Below the pieces are notes generated by a model. It worked only from the letters and a program-made list of their open reading frames with translations, was not told the DNA's origin and did not search any database. Below, one piece after another: positions 24,515 through 33,040 of a stretch of DNA of 45,405 bases; positions within the stretch are counted from its first letter, which is position 1, and each line of letters begins with the position of its first letter. The position numbers were made by a program, and so were the translations under genes. This DNA is from Streptomyces sp. AC550_RSS872 (lineage in GTDB: Bacteria > Actinomycetota > Actinomycetes > Streptomycetales > Streptomycetaceae), in assembly GCF_019049285.1 (NCBI RefSeq), contig NZ_JAGMUL010000050.1, forward strand, positions 105,680 through 151,084, written 5' to 3'.

Positions 24515-25931
24515 CCGGTTCCGGGCCGACCAGATGGCCCGGGCGTTCACCGACAGGGGCGTGACATACGCCTTCGCGGGCGAGGAACGGCCCTGGCCGC
24601 TGGACCTCGTGCCCCGCATTCTCGACGCCCTCGAATGGGATCTCATACAACGCGGGGTGGGGCAGAGGGTGCGCGCCCTTGAGGCGTACCTCGCCGATGC
24701 CTACGGGCACGCCCGCGCCTTCGAGGACGGCGTCGTGCCCTGGCGGCTGCTGCTCAACTCCCCCCACTTCCACAGAGCGGCCCATGGGGTCGAGCCACCG
24801 GGCGGGGTGCGTATCCATGTCGCCGGGATCGACCTCGTACGGGACGAGGCCGGGGACTTCCGGGTGCTGGAAGACAATGTGCGCGTGCCCAGTGGCGTCT
24901 CGTACGTCATCGAGAACCGGCGTGCCATGACCCGGATCTTCCCCTCCCTCTTCGCCGAGCAGCATGTGCTTCCCGTCGACGGGTACACCCAGCGGCTGCT
25001 CGCCGCCCTGCGCGCCGCCGCGCCCGACGGGACCGACGACCCGCGGGTGGTCGTCCTGACCCCCGGGCCCAACAACGCCGCCTACTTCGAGCACGCCCTC
25101 CTCGCCCGGCTGATGGGTGTGCAGCTCGTCGAGGGGCACGACCTCGTGTGCCGCAACAACCGGGTGTGGATGCGGACCACGCGCGGTGAGGTTCCCGTTC
25201 ACGTCGTATACCGGCGGCTGGACGACGACTTCCTCGATCCCCTTCACTTCCGCCCCGACTCGGTGATCGGCTGTCCGGGCATCATGGGCGCCGCCATGGC
25301 AGGAACCGTCACACTCGCGAACGCCGTGGGGAACGGGATCGCCGACGACAAGCTGCTCTACACGTACGTCCCGGATCTCATCCGGTACTACCTCGGCGAG
25401 GAACCGGTCCTCCCCAACGTCGAGTCCTACCGGCCTGACGAGCCTGGGCAGTTGGAGGCCGTCCTCGACCAGATCGAGCAGCTCGTCGTCAAGCCCGTCG
25501 ACGGCGCCGGCGGCCAGGGCATCGTCATCGGCCCCAAGGCCGACCGGGACACGATCGAACGCACTCGCAAAGCCGTCATCGCCGACCCGCGCGGCTTCAT
25601 CGCCCAGCGGCCCGTCGCCCTGTCCACGTCCCCCACCCTCGCGGGCGAGCGCATGGCACCGCGCCACATCGATCTGCGGCCCTTCGCCGTCAACGACGGC
25701 AACGATGTCTGGGTGCTGCCCGGCGGTCTCACCCGGGTCGCCCTCCAGGAGGGCAACCTGATCGTCAACTCCAGCCAGGGCGGCGGCTCCAAGGACACCT
25801 GGGTGCTGGCCGAGGGCCCGGCGGAGTCCCCCGCACCGGTGAGCGCGAGCGATCCGCTGGACGTCGCGCCGCGTCAGCTCGGACCCGACGGCACCCCCAC
25901 CGTCGTACAGGAAGGGGCTCACCAGCAGTGA
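24387..25931 (+). CDS. Circularly permuted ATP-grasp type 2 protein (514 aa)
   Basis: First gene of a widespread three-gene operon (ATP-grasp, alpha-E, transglutaminase) thought to make or attach a peptide-like product; the chemistry is unknown. Typical sequence: W-D-E-M-F, R-P-W-P-L-D-L-V-P-R-I, V-L-E-D-N-V-R-V-P-S-G-V-S-Y, V-V-V-L-T-P-G-P-N-N-A-A-Y-F-E-H, V-V-K-P-V-D-G-A-G-G-Q-G-I-V-I-G for the nucleotide loop and L-R-P-F-A-V-N-D-G near the C-terminus. No ribosome site precedes the ATG at 24387, so the message may be leaderless or nearly so. Length is normal for the family (about 480-520). The stop overlaps the next start. Confidence 0.93.
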   Translation: MADIFDAYALADAWDEMFERPGEVRAAYEPVLAALQPIEPSELRFRADQMARAFTDRGVTYAFAGEERPWPLDLVPRILDALEWDLIQRGVGQRVRALEAYLADAYGHARAFEDGVVPWRLLLNSPHFHRAAHGVEPPGGVRIHVAGIDLVRDEAGDFRVLEDNVRVPSGVSYVIENRRAMTRIFPSLFAEQHVLPVDGYTQRLLAALRAAAPDGTDDPRVVVLTPGPNNAAYFEHALLARLMGVQLVEGHDLVCRNNRVWMRTTRGEVPVHVVYRRLDDDFLDPLHFRPDSVIGCPGIMGAAMAGTVTLANAVGNGIADDKLLYTYVPDLIRYYLGEEPVLPNVESYRPDEPGQLEAVLDQIEQLVVKPVDGAGGQGIVIGPKADRDTIERTRKAVIADPRGFIAQRPVALSTSPTLAGERMAPRHIDLRPFAVNDGNDVWVLPGGLTRVALQEGNLIVNSSQGGGSKDTWVLAEGPAESPAPVSASDPLDVAPRQLGPDGTPTVVQEGAHQQ

Positions 25932-26860
25932 ACGACGTGATCCTGTCCCGGATAGCCGAGTCCCTGACCTGGACCGGACGGTATGTCGAGCGGGCCGACG
26001 CCACCGGGCGCATCCTCGACGCCTACCTCCACCGCATGCTGGAGGATCCCTGGCGCGACGAGGACGTGGCCTGCCGGTCGTTGTACGCGATCCTCGGCAT
26101 GGACGCCGGTGGTGCGCCGGTGGACATGCAGCAGGTCCTCGACCAGCTGGCCTTCGACGCCCGTTCGACGGGGTCGATCGAGGGCGCGCTGGGCGCCGCC
26201 CGGCTGAATGCGCGCAGTGCCCGCGAGGCGGTGTCCTCGGAGATGTGGGAGTGTCTCAACTCCACCTGGCACGCGCTCGCCGACCAGCGGATGGCCGCCC
26301 GGCGGACGGGCCCGTACGCCTATCTGGAACTCGTACGACGCCGGGCGGCCCTCTTCTTCGGGCTCGCCGACTCCACCATGAGCCGGGACGACAGCTGGCG
26401 CTTCGTGGTCCTGGGCCGCAGCCTTGAGCGGGTGGACATGACCGTACGGCTGCTGTCGGTACGGGTGCTGGACGCCGCGCACGCGCCCGACTGGCCGACC
26501 CTGCTGAGCGCGTCCGGCGCGGACGAGGCGTACGCGCGCGTGTACGGCGGCTTCGGCGACACCCCGCGCGTCGCCGAGTTCCTGCTGCTGGACCGCGACT
26601 TCCCGCGCTCGGCGCTGCACGCGCTGACCACGGCGGAGGAGTGCCTCACGGCGCTGGGGCGCCCCCGGCAGGACCCGGCGCGCCGCCCGATCGGCCGGAT
26701 GCGCACCCGCCTCGAATACCTGGACACCCACGCACTGGAGGACCAACTGCCGCTGCTGCTGAAGGACTTGCAGCAGGCCTGCATGGCCTCCGCGGACGCG
26801 GTGGCCGACCGGTTCTTCCCGTACCAGGGGCCCGTCGAGTGGGCCCAGGAAGGAGCGTGA
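25928..26860 (+). CDS. Alpha-E domain protein (310 aa)
   Basis: Mostly helical protein of the DUF403/alpha-E family, always found beside the ATP-grasp protein. Family landmarks: L-S-R-I-A-E-S-L-T-W-T-G-R-Y-V-E-R-A-D-A-T-G-R at the N-terminus given here in two parts, A-R-E-A-V-S-S-E-M-W-E-C-L-N in the middle and F-V-V-L-G-R-S-L-E-R-V-D-M-T later. The GTG start overlaps the ATP-grasp stop (GTGA), so the two are coupled. No catalytic motif is visible; it probably acts as a partner in the complex. Confidence 0.93.
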   Translation: MNDVILSRIAESLTWTGRYVERADATGRILDAYLHRMLEDPWRDEDVACRSLYAILGMDAGGAPVDMQQVLDQLAFDARSTGSIEGALGAARLNARSAREAVSSEMWECLNSTWHALADQRMAARRTGPYAYLELVRRRAALFFGLADSTMSRDDSWRFVVLGRSLERVDMTVRLLSVRVLDAAHAPDWPTLLSASGADEAYARVYGGFGDTPRVAEFLLLDRDFPRSALHALTTAEECLTALGRPRQDPARRPIGRMRTRLEYLDTHALEDQLPLLLKDLQQACMASADAVADRFFPYQGPVEWAQEGA

Positions 26861-26861
26861 G

Positions 26862-27719
26862 ATGACCACCGCCCAGGGCACTCGCCGTCTCCGCATCAAG
26901 CACATCACGCGCGTCTCGTACGCCCAGCCGGCCGCGTCCTCGCACAACGAGGTCCGGATGACCCCGCTGACGCTGCCCGGCCAGACCACCCTGGACGCCC
27001 GGGTCACCGTCAGTCCGGCGGCCACCACCTGGGCGTACTGGGACTACTGGGGCACCCAGGTCACCGGCTTCGACCTGATGGACCCGCACGCCGACCTGAC
27101 CATCACGGCCTCCAGCCTGGTGGAGACCCACCCGCCCGGCTCACTCCCGGAGGCGCCCGCGTGGCGGGAACTGACCGAGAAGGTGGCGTCCTCCCGCCTG
27201 CTGGAGTTCGCGGGCCCGACCTCCCGTACGACCGTCCCCGACCGGCTGGTCGAGACGGCGCGGGAAGCGGCGGCCGGTCTCGATCCGCACGAGACGGCAC
27301 TCGCGGTGTCGGCGCTGGTCGCCGACCGGGTGTCGTACCTCCCCGGCACCACGAGCGTGAACACGTCCGCCACCGAGGCCTGGGAGCAGTGCGCGGGCGT
27401 CTGCCAGGACATCACCCATCTCACGATCGCGCTGCTGCGCGGCGTGGGGCTGCCCGCACGCTATGTCTCCGGCTACCTGCACCCCGAGCGGGAGGCGGAG
27501 CTGCACCGGCCGGTCGCCGGGCAGAGCCACGCCTGGATCGAGTACTGGGCGGGAGACTGGTGCGGATACGACCCCACCAACCGGACGCGGGCCGACGAGT
27601 CCCACGTCGTCGTCGGCCGTGGCCGCGACTACGACGACGTCACCCCGCACAAGGGCATCTACCGTGGCGTGCCGGGCGGGCCACCGGAGGTGACGGTGGA
27701 GTTCACGCGGGTGGCGTGA
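26862..27719 (+). CDS. Transglutaminase-family protein (285 aa)
   Basis: Cysteine-protease-like fold with an N-terminal beta domain (R-L-R-I-K-H-I-T-R-V-S-Y, S-H-N-E-V-R-M-T-P) and a transglutaminase core whose triad is visible: Cys in A-G-V-C-Q-D-I-T-H-L, His in S-H-A-W-I-E-Y-W and Asp in G-Y-D-P-T-N. It probably cuts or forms amide bonds in the product of the ATP-grasp partner. The ATG at 26862 comes one base after the alpha-E stop, behind AGGAAGGAG. Last gene of the operon; a hairpin follows at 27727-27754. Confidence 0.93.
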   Translation: MTTAQGTRRLRIKHITRVSYAQPAASSHNEVRMTPLTLPGQTTLDARVTVSPAATTWAYWDYWGTQVTGFDLMDPHADLTITASSLVETHPPGSLPEAPAWRELTEKVASSRLLEFAGPTSRTTVPDRLVETAREAAAGLDPHETALAVSALVADRVSYLPGTTSVNTSATEAWEQCAGVCQDITHLTIALLRGVGLPARYVSGYLHPEREAELHRPVAGQSHAWIEYWAGDWCGYDPTNRTRADESHVVVGRGRDYDDVTPHKGIYRGVPGGPPEVTVEFTRVA

Positions 27720-27726
27720 ACCATCC

Positions 27727-27754
27727 AGGGCCCGTCGCGCGAGGGGCGGGCCCT
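27727..27754. terminator. Bidirectional hairpin between convergent genes
   Basis: AGGGCCCG and CGGGCCCT pair across 12 bases between the transglutaminase stop and the stop codon of the sugar-binding protein, with which the right arm overlaps. Confidence 0.6.
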
Positions 27755-28886
27755 ACTTGCTGAGGCCGATCCGCGTGCAGTCGACCTTGTACTTGGTGGT
27801 GCAGATCTCCGACAGCTTGTAGATCGCGTCGGCGACGACGGTCTGCTTGATGTTCTTCTGGGTCAGCGCGACCACGGGGACCAGCAGGGCCGGGATGCCC
27901 TTGTCGGTCGGGCTGTCGACCTGGTCCTGGGTGAGGGAGTCGAACTGGATGTCCTTGCCCTGGACCTTGGCCACGGCCATCTCCGCGGCGCTCTCGGCCT
28001 CCTGCGGGTACGACTTGTACACGCTCATGTACTGCTCGCCGGCCACGATCCGCTGGACCGCGTCGAGTTCGGCGTCCTGCCCGGTGATCGGGGGCAGCTC
28101 GGTGACGCCCGCGGCCTCCAGGGCCTTGATGATGCCGCCGGCCATGCCGTCGTTGGCGGAGTAGACGCCCTTGATGTTGTTGACGCCGACGTCCTTGATG
28201 GCCTGGGCCATGTTGGCCTCGGCGTTCTCCGGCTTCCAGTCCTTGGTGTCGTAGGACTTGGCGATGCCCACCGTGCCCTTGAGCTCGGAGAGCGCGCCCG
28301 CCTTGAACTGCTTGGCGTTCGGGTCGGTGGGCGAGCCGTTCATCATCACGATCTTGTCGGACGAGTCGACGTTCGAGCCGCCCATGGCGTCCAGGAGCGT
28401 GCGGGCCTGGACCTCGCCGACCAGTTCGTTGTCGAAGGAGACGTACGCGTCGATCGGCCCCTCGGCCAGGCGGTCGTAGGCGATGACCGGAATCCCGGCG
28501 TCCTTGGCCTTCTTCACGCCGTCGGCGATGGCGTGCGAGTCGACGGCGTCGAGCAGGATCACATCGACCTGGTCGTTGATCATCTGCTGGAGCTGGCTCG
28601 CCTGCTTCGTCGCGTCCGCGTCGGCGTTCTTGTAGACGACCCGGCCCTGCTTGTCGGTGAGCTCCAGGACCTTGTCCCGGATGATGGGGAAGTCGAACTT
28701 GTCGTAGCGCGTGTTCGCCGTCTCCGGCAGCAGCAGCCCCACGGTGATGTCGTCGCCCTTGGTCGGGCTCGCCTCGCTGCTGCCCCCGGTGACGCCCAGT
28801 GCCCCGCACGCGGCCAGCGAGAGGGTCATCGTCGACGCCGCGGCGACGGCGGTGGCGGTACGACGCAGGGGGCGCAAGGGACGCAT
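27753..28886 (-). CDS. Xylose/ribose-type sugar-binding lipoprotein (377 aa)
   Basis: Periplasmic-binding-protein-like component of an ABC sugar importer, anchored outside the membrane by a lipid. The signal peptide ends in the lipobox L-A-A-C-G. The body follows the XylF/RbsB pattern: I-T-V-G-L-L-L-P-E-T, Q-M-I-N-D-Q-V-D-V-I-L-L-D-A-V-D, G-I-P-V-I-A-Y-D-R-L, V-Y-S-A-N-D-G-M-A-G-G and I-T-G-Q-D-A-E-L. The ATG at 28886 is chosen over a GTG at 28898. No permease or ATPase gene adjoins it on either side, which is unusual, so it is an orphan that may share a transporter encoded elsewhere or act as a sensor. Confidence 0.9.
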   Translation of the reverse strand: MRPLRPLRRTATAVAAASTMTLSLAACGALGVTGGSSEASPTKGDDITVGLLLPETANTRYDKFDFPIIRDKVLELTDKQGRVVYKNADADATKQASQLQQMINDQVDVILLDAVDSHAIADGVKKAKDAGIPVIAYDRLAEGPIDAYVSFDNELVGEVQARTLLDAMGGSNVDSSDKIVMMNGSPTDPNAKQFKAGALSELKGTVGIAKSYDTKDWKPENAEANMAQAIKDVGVNNIKGVYSANDGMAGGIIKALEAAGVTELPPITGQDAELDAVQRIVAGEQYMSVYKSYPQEAESAAEMAVAKVQGKDIQFDSLTQDQVDSPTDKGIPALLVPVVALTQKNIKQTVVADAIYKLSEICTTKYKVDCTRIGLSK

Positions 28887-29181
28887 ACAGGAGCTCACTT
28901 CTGGTGCTTTCGGGACACGGGCGCGCCATTGCGCCCAGATGTCTGAAAAGACAACGCGCCGACAACCCTCACCGTCAAGCGGAACTACTTAACGAGTGCG
29001 CAACGCCACGCTCCGCTGTGCATGTAAAGACATGAAGGAATGTCTCCCAACACCCGTTACATCCCCTCCATCAAAAATCGATCAAGGAACTGGTCGAGAA
29101 CCGCACAACCAACGCCATTCCTCGCGAGTCGTGATCACGACAGCTCGCCCAGCGCTGCCCTGTACTCGCCCAGAGGATCGA

Positions 29182-31263
29182 ATGAACCCAGCCAGACGCA
29201 CGACCGCCGCGGCCGCGACGACGGTCGTGCTCGCCACCGCGGGCACGTTGCTCACGACGGCCCCCTCCGCGTCCGCCGCCGTGACCTGCGCCTCGCCCGT
29301 CTTCAAACGGCAGTTCTTCGCGAACACGGCCTTCTCCGGTACTGCGAAGAAGACCGACTGCGACAGCACGATCGACCAGAACTGGGGCACGGGCGCCCCG
29401 GTCTCCGGACTACCGAGGGACAACTTCGGCGTCCGCTGGACGCTCACCCGGGACTTCGGCTCCGGCGGCCCGTTCTCCCTGGCCGCCTCCGGGCTGGACG
29501 GCATCCGCGTCTACGTCGACGGCAGCCGCAAGGTCGACCTGTGGAAGAACACCTCCACGACCGTCTCCAGGACGGTCAACGTCACCATCCCGTCCGGCAG
29601 GCACACCCTGCGCGTCGACTACGTCAACTGGACCGGCAGCGCCGCGGTCAAGTTCGGCTACACGCCCCGCACTTCGGCGACCGTCGACCAGGTCAGGCCG
29701 CTCACCCCGACCGGCACCTCGGTCACGTACGACAAGGCCACCGGCAGGGCGAAGCTCACCTGGGCGAAGAACAAGGAGATGGACCTCGCCGGGTACCAGG
29801 TCTACCGCCGCCTCAAGGGCGCCGCCTACCCGGACAAGCCGCTCGCGACGGCCGGCTCCGCCGCCACCTCGTACACGGACACCCCGCCGGCGACCGGCGC
29901 GACGTACTACTACGAGGTCCGCGCCCACGACAAGGCCGGCAACGTCTCCGGCGGCAGCGCCGACCAGCCCGTCACCACCGCCGACCGCACGGGCCCGGCC
30001 GCGCCGACGGGGCTCACCGCGCACGGCGACCTGTGGGGCATGATGATCGAGTGGGACGCCGCGCCGGAGGCGGTCTCCTACGAGCTCTTCGAGAAGGACC
30101 AGGCCACCGGCTCCCTGACCCTGCTCAAGCAGCTCACCGGGACCTCCTTCGTCCACCACGTGGGGCACGACGAGACCAAGCACACCTACCTGGTCCGGGC
30201 CCTGGACGCGGCCGGGAACGCGGGCGCGTACTCGACGCCCGTCACCTCCGACGGCATCGACCGTACGCCGCCGGACGCGCCCCAGAACCTTGAGGCGACG
30301 GCCACCTACGACGCGGTGCGGCTGCACTGGACCATGCCGGAGGGCCGCCTCTCCGACGAGATCAACAACGACGCCTACTTCACCGTGTTGCGCTCGCCCG
30401 GCACCACGCTGGGCGCGGACGCGGTGGCCGTGCCCTGCGACGTGAACACGACGCTCAACAGCGCCGCCGGCGAGTACTCCTTCGGGTGCGCCGACGAGGA
30501 GTTCGAGTTCGGCACCACCTACACCTACGCCGTCGCCATCAACGACTGGCAGGACAACCGTTCCGCGCCCTCCAACACGGTCACCGTCACCACCTCCGAC
30601 CGCACCGCCCCGCTCCCCCTCACCGGCCTGACGGCCACGCCCCGCGCCGACGGCACGGAACTGCGCTGGAACGCCCCGGCCGACGACGACATCGCCTCCT
30701 ACCGCGCCCTGCGCGGGGTACGGCAGGACGACGGCACCGTGGACTGGATCGGCGAGCTGGCGCACTGCGTGGACAGGGCCGACGACCCGCTGGCCATGCT
30801 CTGCATCGACATCCCGGACGGCGAGACCTACGTCTACACGGTCATCGCCGAGGACGTCTGGGGCAACGAACTCTCCGCGAGCGACCCGTCGATCCCGGTC
30901 GTCACCGCCACGGAGCTGAACATCGTCCCGGCCGAGCCGATCGGCAAGGACTTCGAGGCGGGCGGCCCGCTCTACGGCGGCGGAGGCTGGACGATCTCCG
31001 AGGCGGCGAAGCCGGTCCAGTGGCACTGCTCCGGCGACGTCTGCGCCCAGGTCACCGAGTACCGGGTGAGCCGCTGGAACCCGGAGACCCAGACTTACGA
31101 CCCACTGGGCACGGTCTCCCCGACCACGGCCTACTACCAGACCTACAACGACACCACCCAGCCGCTGGGCTCAGTCTCCTACTACCGCGTCGTCGGGGTC
31201 CTCGCGGACGGCACGGAGACCGGGGCGGCGCATCCGTGGATGATCCGCCCGGACCTGCTCTGA
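29182..31263 (+). CDS. Secreted PA14/fibronectin-III protein (693 aa)
   Basis: Sec signal peptide (A-A-A-A-T-T-V-V-L-A-T-A-G-T-L-L, cut near A-S-A-A), then a PA14-like beta domain at about 33-165 (F-K-R-Q-F-F-A-N-T-A-F-S-G, D-N-F-G-V-R-W-T, I-R-V-Y-V-D-G, H-T-L-R-V-D-Y). Four or more fibronectin type III repeats follow, each with Y-x-V-x-R or T-Y-Y-Y-E-V-R-A-x-D-x-A-G-N-type strands. No enzyme domain is visible. Such proteins bind carbohydrates or cell-surface polymers. ATG at 29182 with AGAGGAT upstream. Several Cys pairs could form disulphides outside the cell. Stands alone. Confidence 0.85.
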   Translation: MNPARRTTAAAATTVVLATAGTLLTTAPSASAAVTCASPVFKRQFFANTAFSGTAKKTDCDSTIDQNWGTGAPVSGLPRDNFGVRWTLTRDFGSGGPFSLAASGLDGIRVYVDGSRKVDLWKNTSTTVSRTVNVTIPSGRHTLRVDYVNWTGSAAVKFGYTPRTSATVDQVRPLTPTGTSVTYDKATGRAKLTWAKNKEMDLAGYQVYRRLKGAAYPDKPLATAGSAATSYTDTPPATGATYYYEVRAHDKAGNVSGGSADQPVTTADRTGPAAPTGLTAHGDLWGMMIEWDAAPEAVSYELFEKDQATGSLTLLKQLTGTSFVHHVGHDETKHTYLVRALDAAGNAGAYSTPVTSDGIDRTPPDAPQNLEATATYDAVRLHWTMPEGRLSDEINNDAYFTVLRSPGTTLGADAVAVPCDVNTTLNSAAGEYSFGCADEEFEFGTTYTYAVAINDWQDNRSAPSNTVTVTTSDRTAPLPLTGLTATPRADGTELRWNAPADDDIASYRALRGVRQDDGTVDWIGELAHCVDRADDPLAMLCIDIPDGETYVYTVIAEDVWGNELSASDPSIPVVTATELNIVPAEPIGKDFEAGGPLYGGGGWTISEAAKPVQWHCSGDVCAQVTEYRVSRWNPETQTYDPLGTVSPTTAYYQTYNDTTQPLGSVSYYRVVGVLADGTETGAAHPWMIRPDLL

Positions 31264-31275
31264 GACTCCGCCCGG

Positions 31276-31923
31276 TCAGCCCCGCTTAGGTCCCGTGATC
31301 GCCTCACCGATCACGAAGCCCTTGGCGGGGCCTTCGGGGATGGTGACTTCGGTGCCGTAGGGGACACGGTGGATGTCCTCCCAGTCGGCCTTGTCGGGGC
31401 GGGGGTTGGTGAAGAGGGTGACGGCGCCCTGGCCGTCGTAGTCGTCGATGAGGAGGTAGGCGGGGATGCCGGCGCGGGCGTATTCGCGGCGCTTGCGGAT
31501 GCGGTCACGATCCTGGTTGGCCTTGCCGGGCGAGACCACTTCGATGACAAGCTTGACGGCGCCGGCCCTGACTCCCATGTCCTCCTCGTCGCCGAACGGT
31601 TCCGTATCCTCCGGGGCGACGAAGGCATCCGGAATCCAGGCCTTGCGCCTGTAGATCACGTTCACATCCTGATGACAGGCGTACTCACCGCCATCCAGGA
31701 ACTTGTCCAGGGCCCTTCGCACGCGATTGGCGATGAGGCCGTGAGAACGGCGACCGGTGGGCGACACCTCGATGGCTCCCTCAATGATCTCAGCGCGGTA
31801 GCCCTCGGGGAGTTCCATGGCCTTCCACAGCTGCCACAGGCCCTCATCCGGGTCGGACACGTTCAAGAATTCAGCCTGAGCCTCGGACATGGTCTCGGGC
31901 CTCTCATGTGCGAGAGCGGTCAA
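31276..31923 (-). CDS. Uma2-family endonuclease-like protein (215 aa)
   Basis: DUF820/Uma2 family, a restriction-endonuclease-like fold common in many copies in streptomycetes and cyanobacteria. Characteristic parts: Y-R-A-E-I-I-E-G-A-I-E-V-S-P, I-P-D-A-F-V-A-P, V-K-L-V-I-E-V-V-S-P-G, R-K-R-R-E-Y-A-R-A-G-I-P-A-Y-L-L-I-D. The acidic D in the P-D-A-F region and the E-V-V-S-P motif form the expected nuclease core. The TTG start at 31923 has AGGAGGAGG upstream; an ATG at 31890 is the alternative. The biological role of the family is not established. It is a lone gene between the fibronectin-III protein and the RiPP cluster. Confidence 0.9.
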   Translation of the reverse strand: MTALAHERPETMSEAQAEFLNVSDPDEGLWQLWKAMELPEGYRAEIIEGAIEVSPTGRRSHGLIANRVRRALDKFLDGGEYACHQDVNVIYRRKAWIPDAFVAPEDTEPFGDEEDMGVRAGAVKLVIEVVSPGKANQDRDRIRKRREYARAGIPAYLLIDDYDGQGAVTLFTNPRPDKADWEDIHRVPYGTEVTIPEGPAKGFVIGEAITGPKRG

Positions 31924-32074
31924 GGTGGCACCTCCTCCTCAAGTGTGGGCTGGGTGTGCTCGGGGCACAAGCAACGCGATCACGGTAGGGACGGCGTCGG
32001 TGCTGACCAGGCCAGATGTCCCTGGTTCACCCGTTCGAGCGAAGCTGGAACGTTCCCCCGCTGCCACCACCCGG

Positions 32075-33040
32075 CTACCGCGTCGCCGCGATGATCTCCT
32101 CCAGGTCTCTCACCGCCGCATGGACGCCCTCGGTGAGCAGGACGGCCGTGGGGTTGAGGAGGATCTCGTCGACGCCGGCCGCGCGGTAGGCGGCGAGGGC
32201 GTCGGCGATCTCCCGCGGGGTGCCGGTGACGACGACGTCGGCGCGCAGGAGTTCGGTCGCGGGGTCGGGCGCGTCGATGTCCACGCCCGCGCGGCGCAGC
32301 ATGTCCGCGTAGTGCGGGGCGCGCAGGTGGGTGCCCGCGGCGGCCTCCGCCAGGCGGCGCGGGTCGCGGCCGGGGCGGCTCACGGCAACGTGGACCGCCG
32401 TGGCGATGCGGGGGCGGGTCGCGCGGCCCGCCTCGGCGGCACCGGTGGACAGTTGGGGTGCGAGGGTGTCGCGTAGGTAGTCCGGCGGGGTCATCCAGGT
32501 GATCGCCACGTCCGCTGTCGCCCCCGCCGTGCGGGCCATGCCGGGCCTGAGCACCCCGGCGCCCACCTCCACCGGCGCGTGCGGGCCGACCGGTGGCAGG
32601 GTGGCGTGGAGCCGGTGGTACGGGCCGTCGTGCGCCACGCTCTCGCCGGCCAGCAGGGCCCGTACGGAGGTGACGTACTCCCCGACGGCCGTGCGCGGGC
32701 TGCGGTACGGCTCGGGGGTGAGACCGCTCGCGAACTCGGGGGTGCCGATGCCGTATCCGGCCACGACCGGCTGCCCGGTGAGCAGCGCGAGGGAACGCGC
32801 CTGGAGCGCGGCCTCGTAGGGGTGCCGCAGCGGCATCAGGGTGACCGCCGTGCCCACCGGCACGGTGTGGCCCATGCCCGCCAGGTGGGCCAGCACCTGG
32901 TGCGGTTCCGCCCGGAAGGACTGGCACAGCCAGAGGCGACGGGCGCCGGTGCGCGCCACCAACTCCGCGAAGGGTGCGACCAGTTCGGGGTGGTCGGGCT
33001 GGAGGGGGTAGAGGACGGCCGGGGGTGCGGGTGCGGTCAC
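32075..33040 (-). CDS. F420-dependent LLM-class reductase of the RiPP cluster
   Basis: Luciferase-like TIM-barrel protein (321 aa). Visible: V-P-V-G-T-A-V-T-L-M-P-L-R-H-P-Y, V-V-A-G-Y-G-I-G-T-P-E-F-A, G-A-T-A-D-V-A-I-T-W and V-V-V-T-G-T-P-R-E-I-A-D-A-L. In the lexapeptide type of class V lanthipeptide pathway a protein of this class uses F420H2 to reduce dehydroalanine to D-alanine, and I infer that role here. GTG start overlaps the stop of the M16-like gene upstream (GTGA), so it is the last gene of the modification operon. The precursor core holds several Ser residues not needed for rings that could be its substrates. Confidence 0.85.
   Translation of the reverse strand: MTAPAPPAVLYPLQPDHPELVAPFAELVARTGARRLWLCQSFRAEPHQVLAHLAGMGHTVPVGTAVTLMPLRHPYEAALQARSLALLTGQPVVAGYGIGTPEFASGLTPEPYRSPRTAVGEYVTSVRALLAGESVAHDGPYHRLHATLPPVGPHAPVEVGAGVLRPGMARTAGATADVAITWMTPPDYLRDTLAPQLSTGAAEAGRATRPRIATAVHVAVSRPGRDPRRLAEAAAGTHLRAPHYADMLRRAGVDIDAPDPATELLRADVVVTGTPREIADALAAYRAAGVDEILLNPTAVLLTEGVHAAVRDLEEIIAATR

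Noticed and set aside
24108..25922. 604-codon open frame on the minus strand
   Set aside because: Antisense to the ATP-grasp gene, which has all family motifs.
29410..31026. 538-codon open frame on the minus strand
   Set aside because: Antisense to the PA14/fibronectin-III gene; Gly/Arg/Val-rich with no motif.
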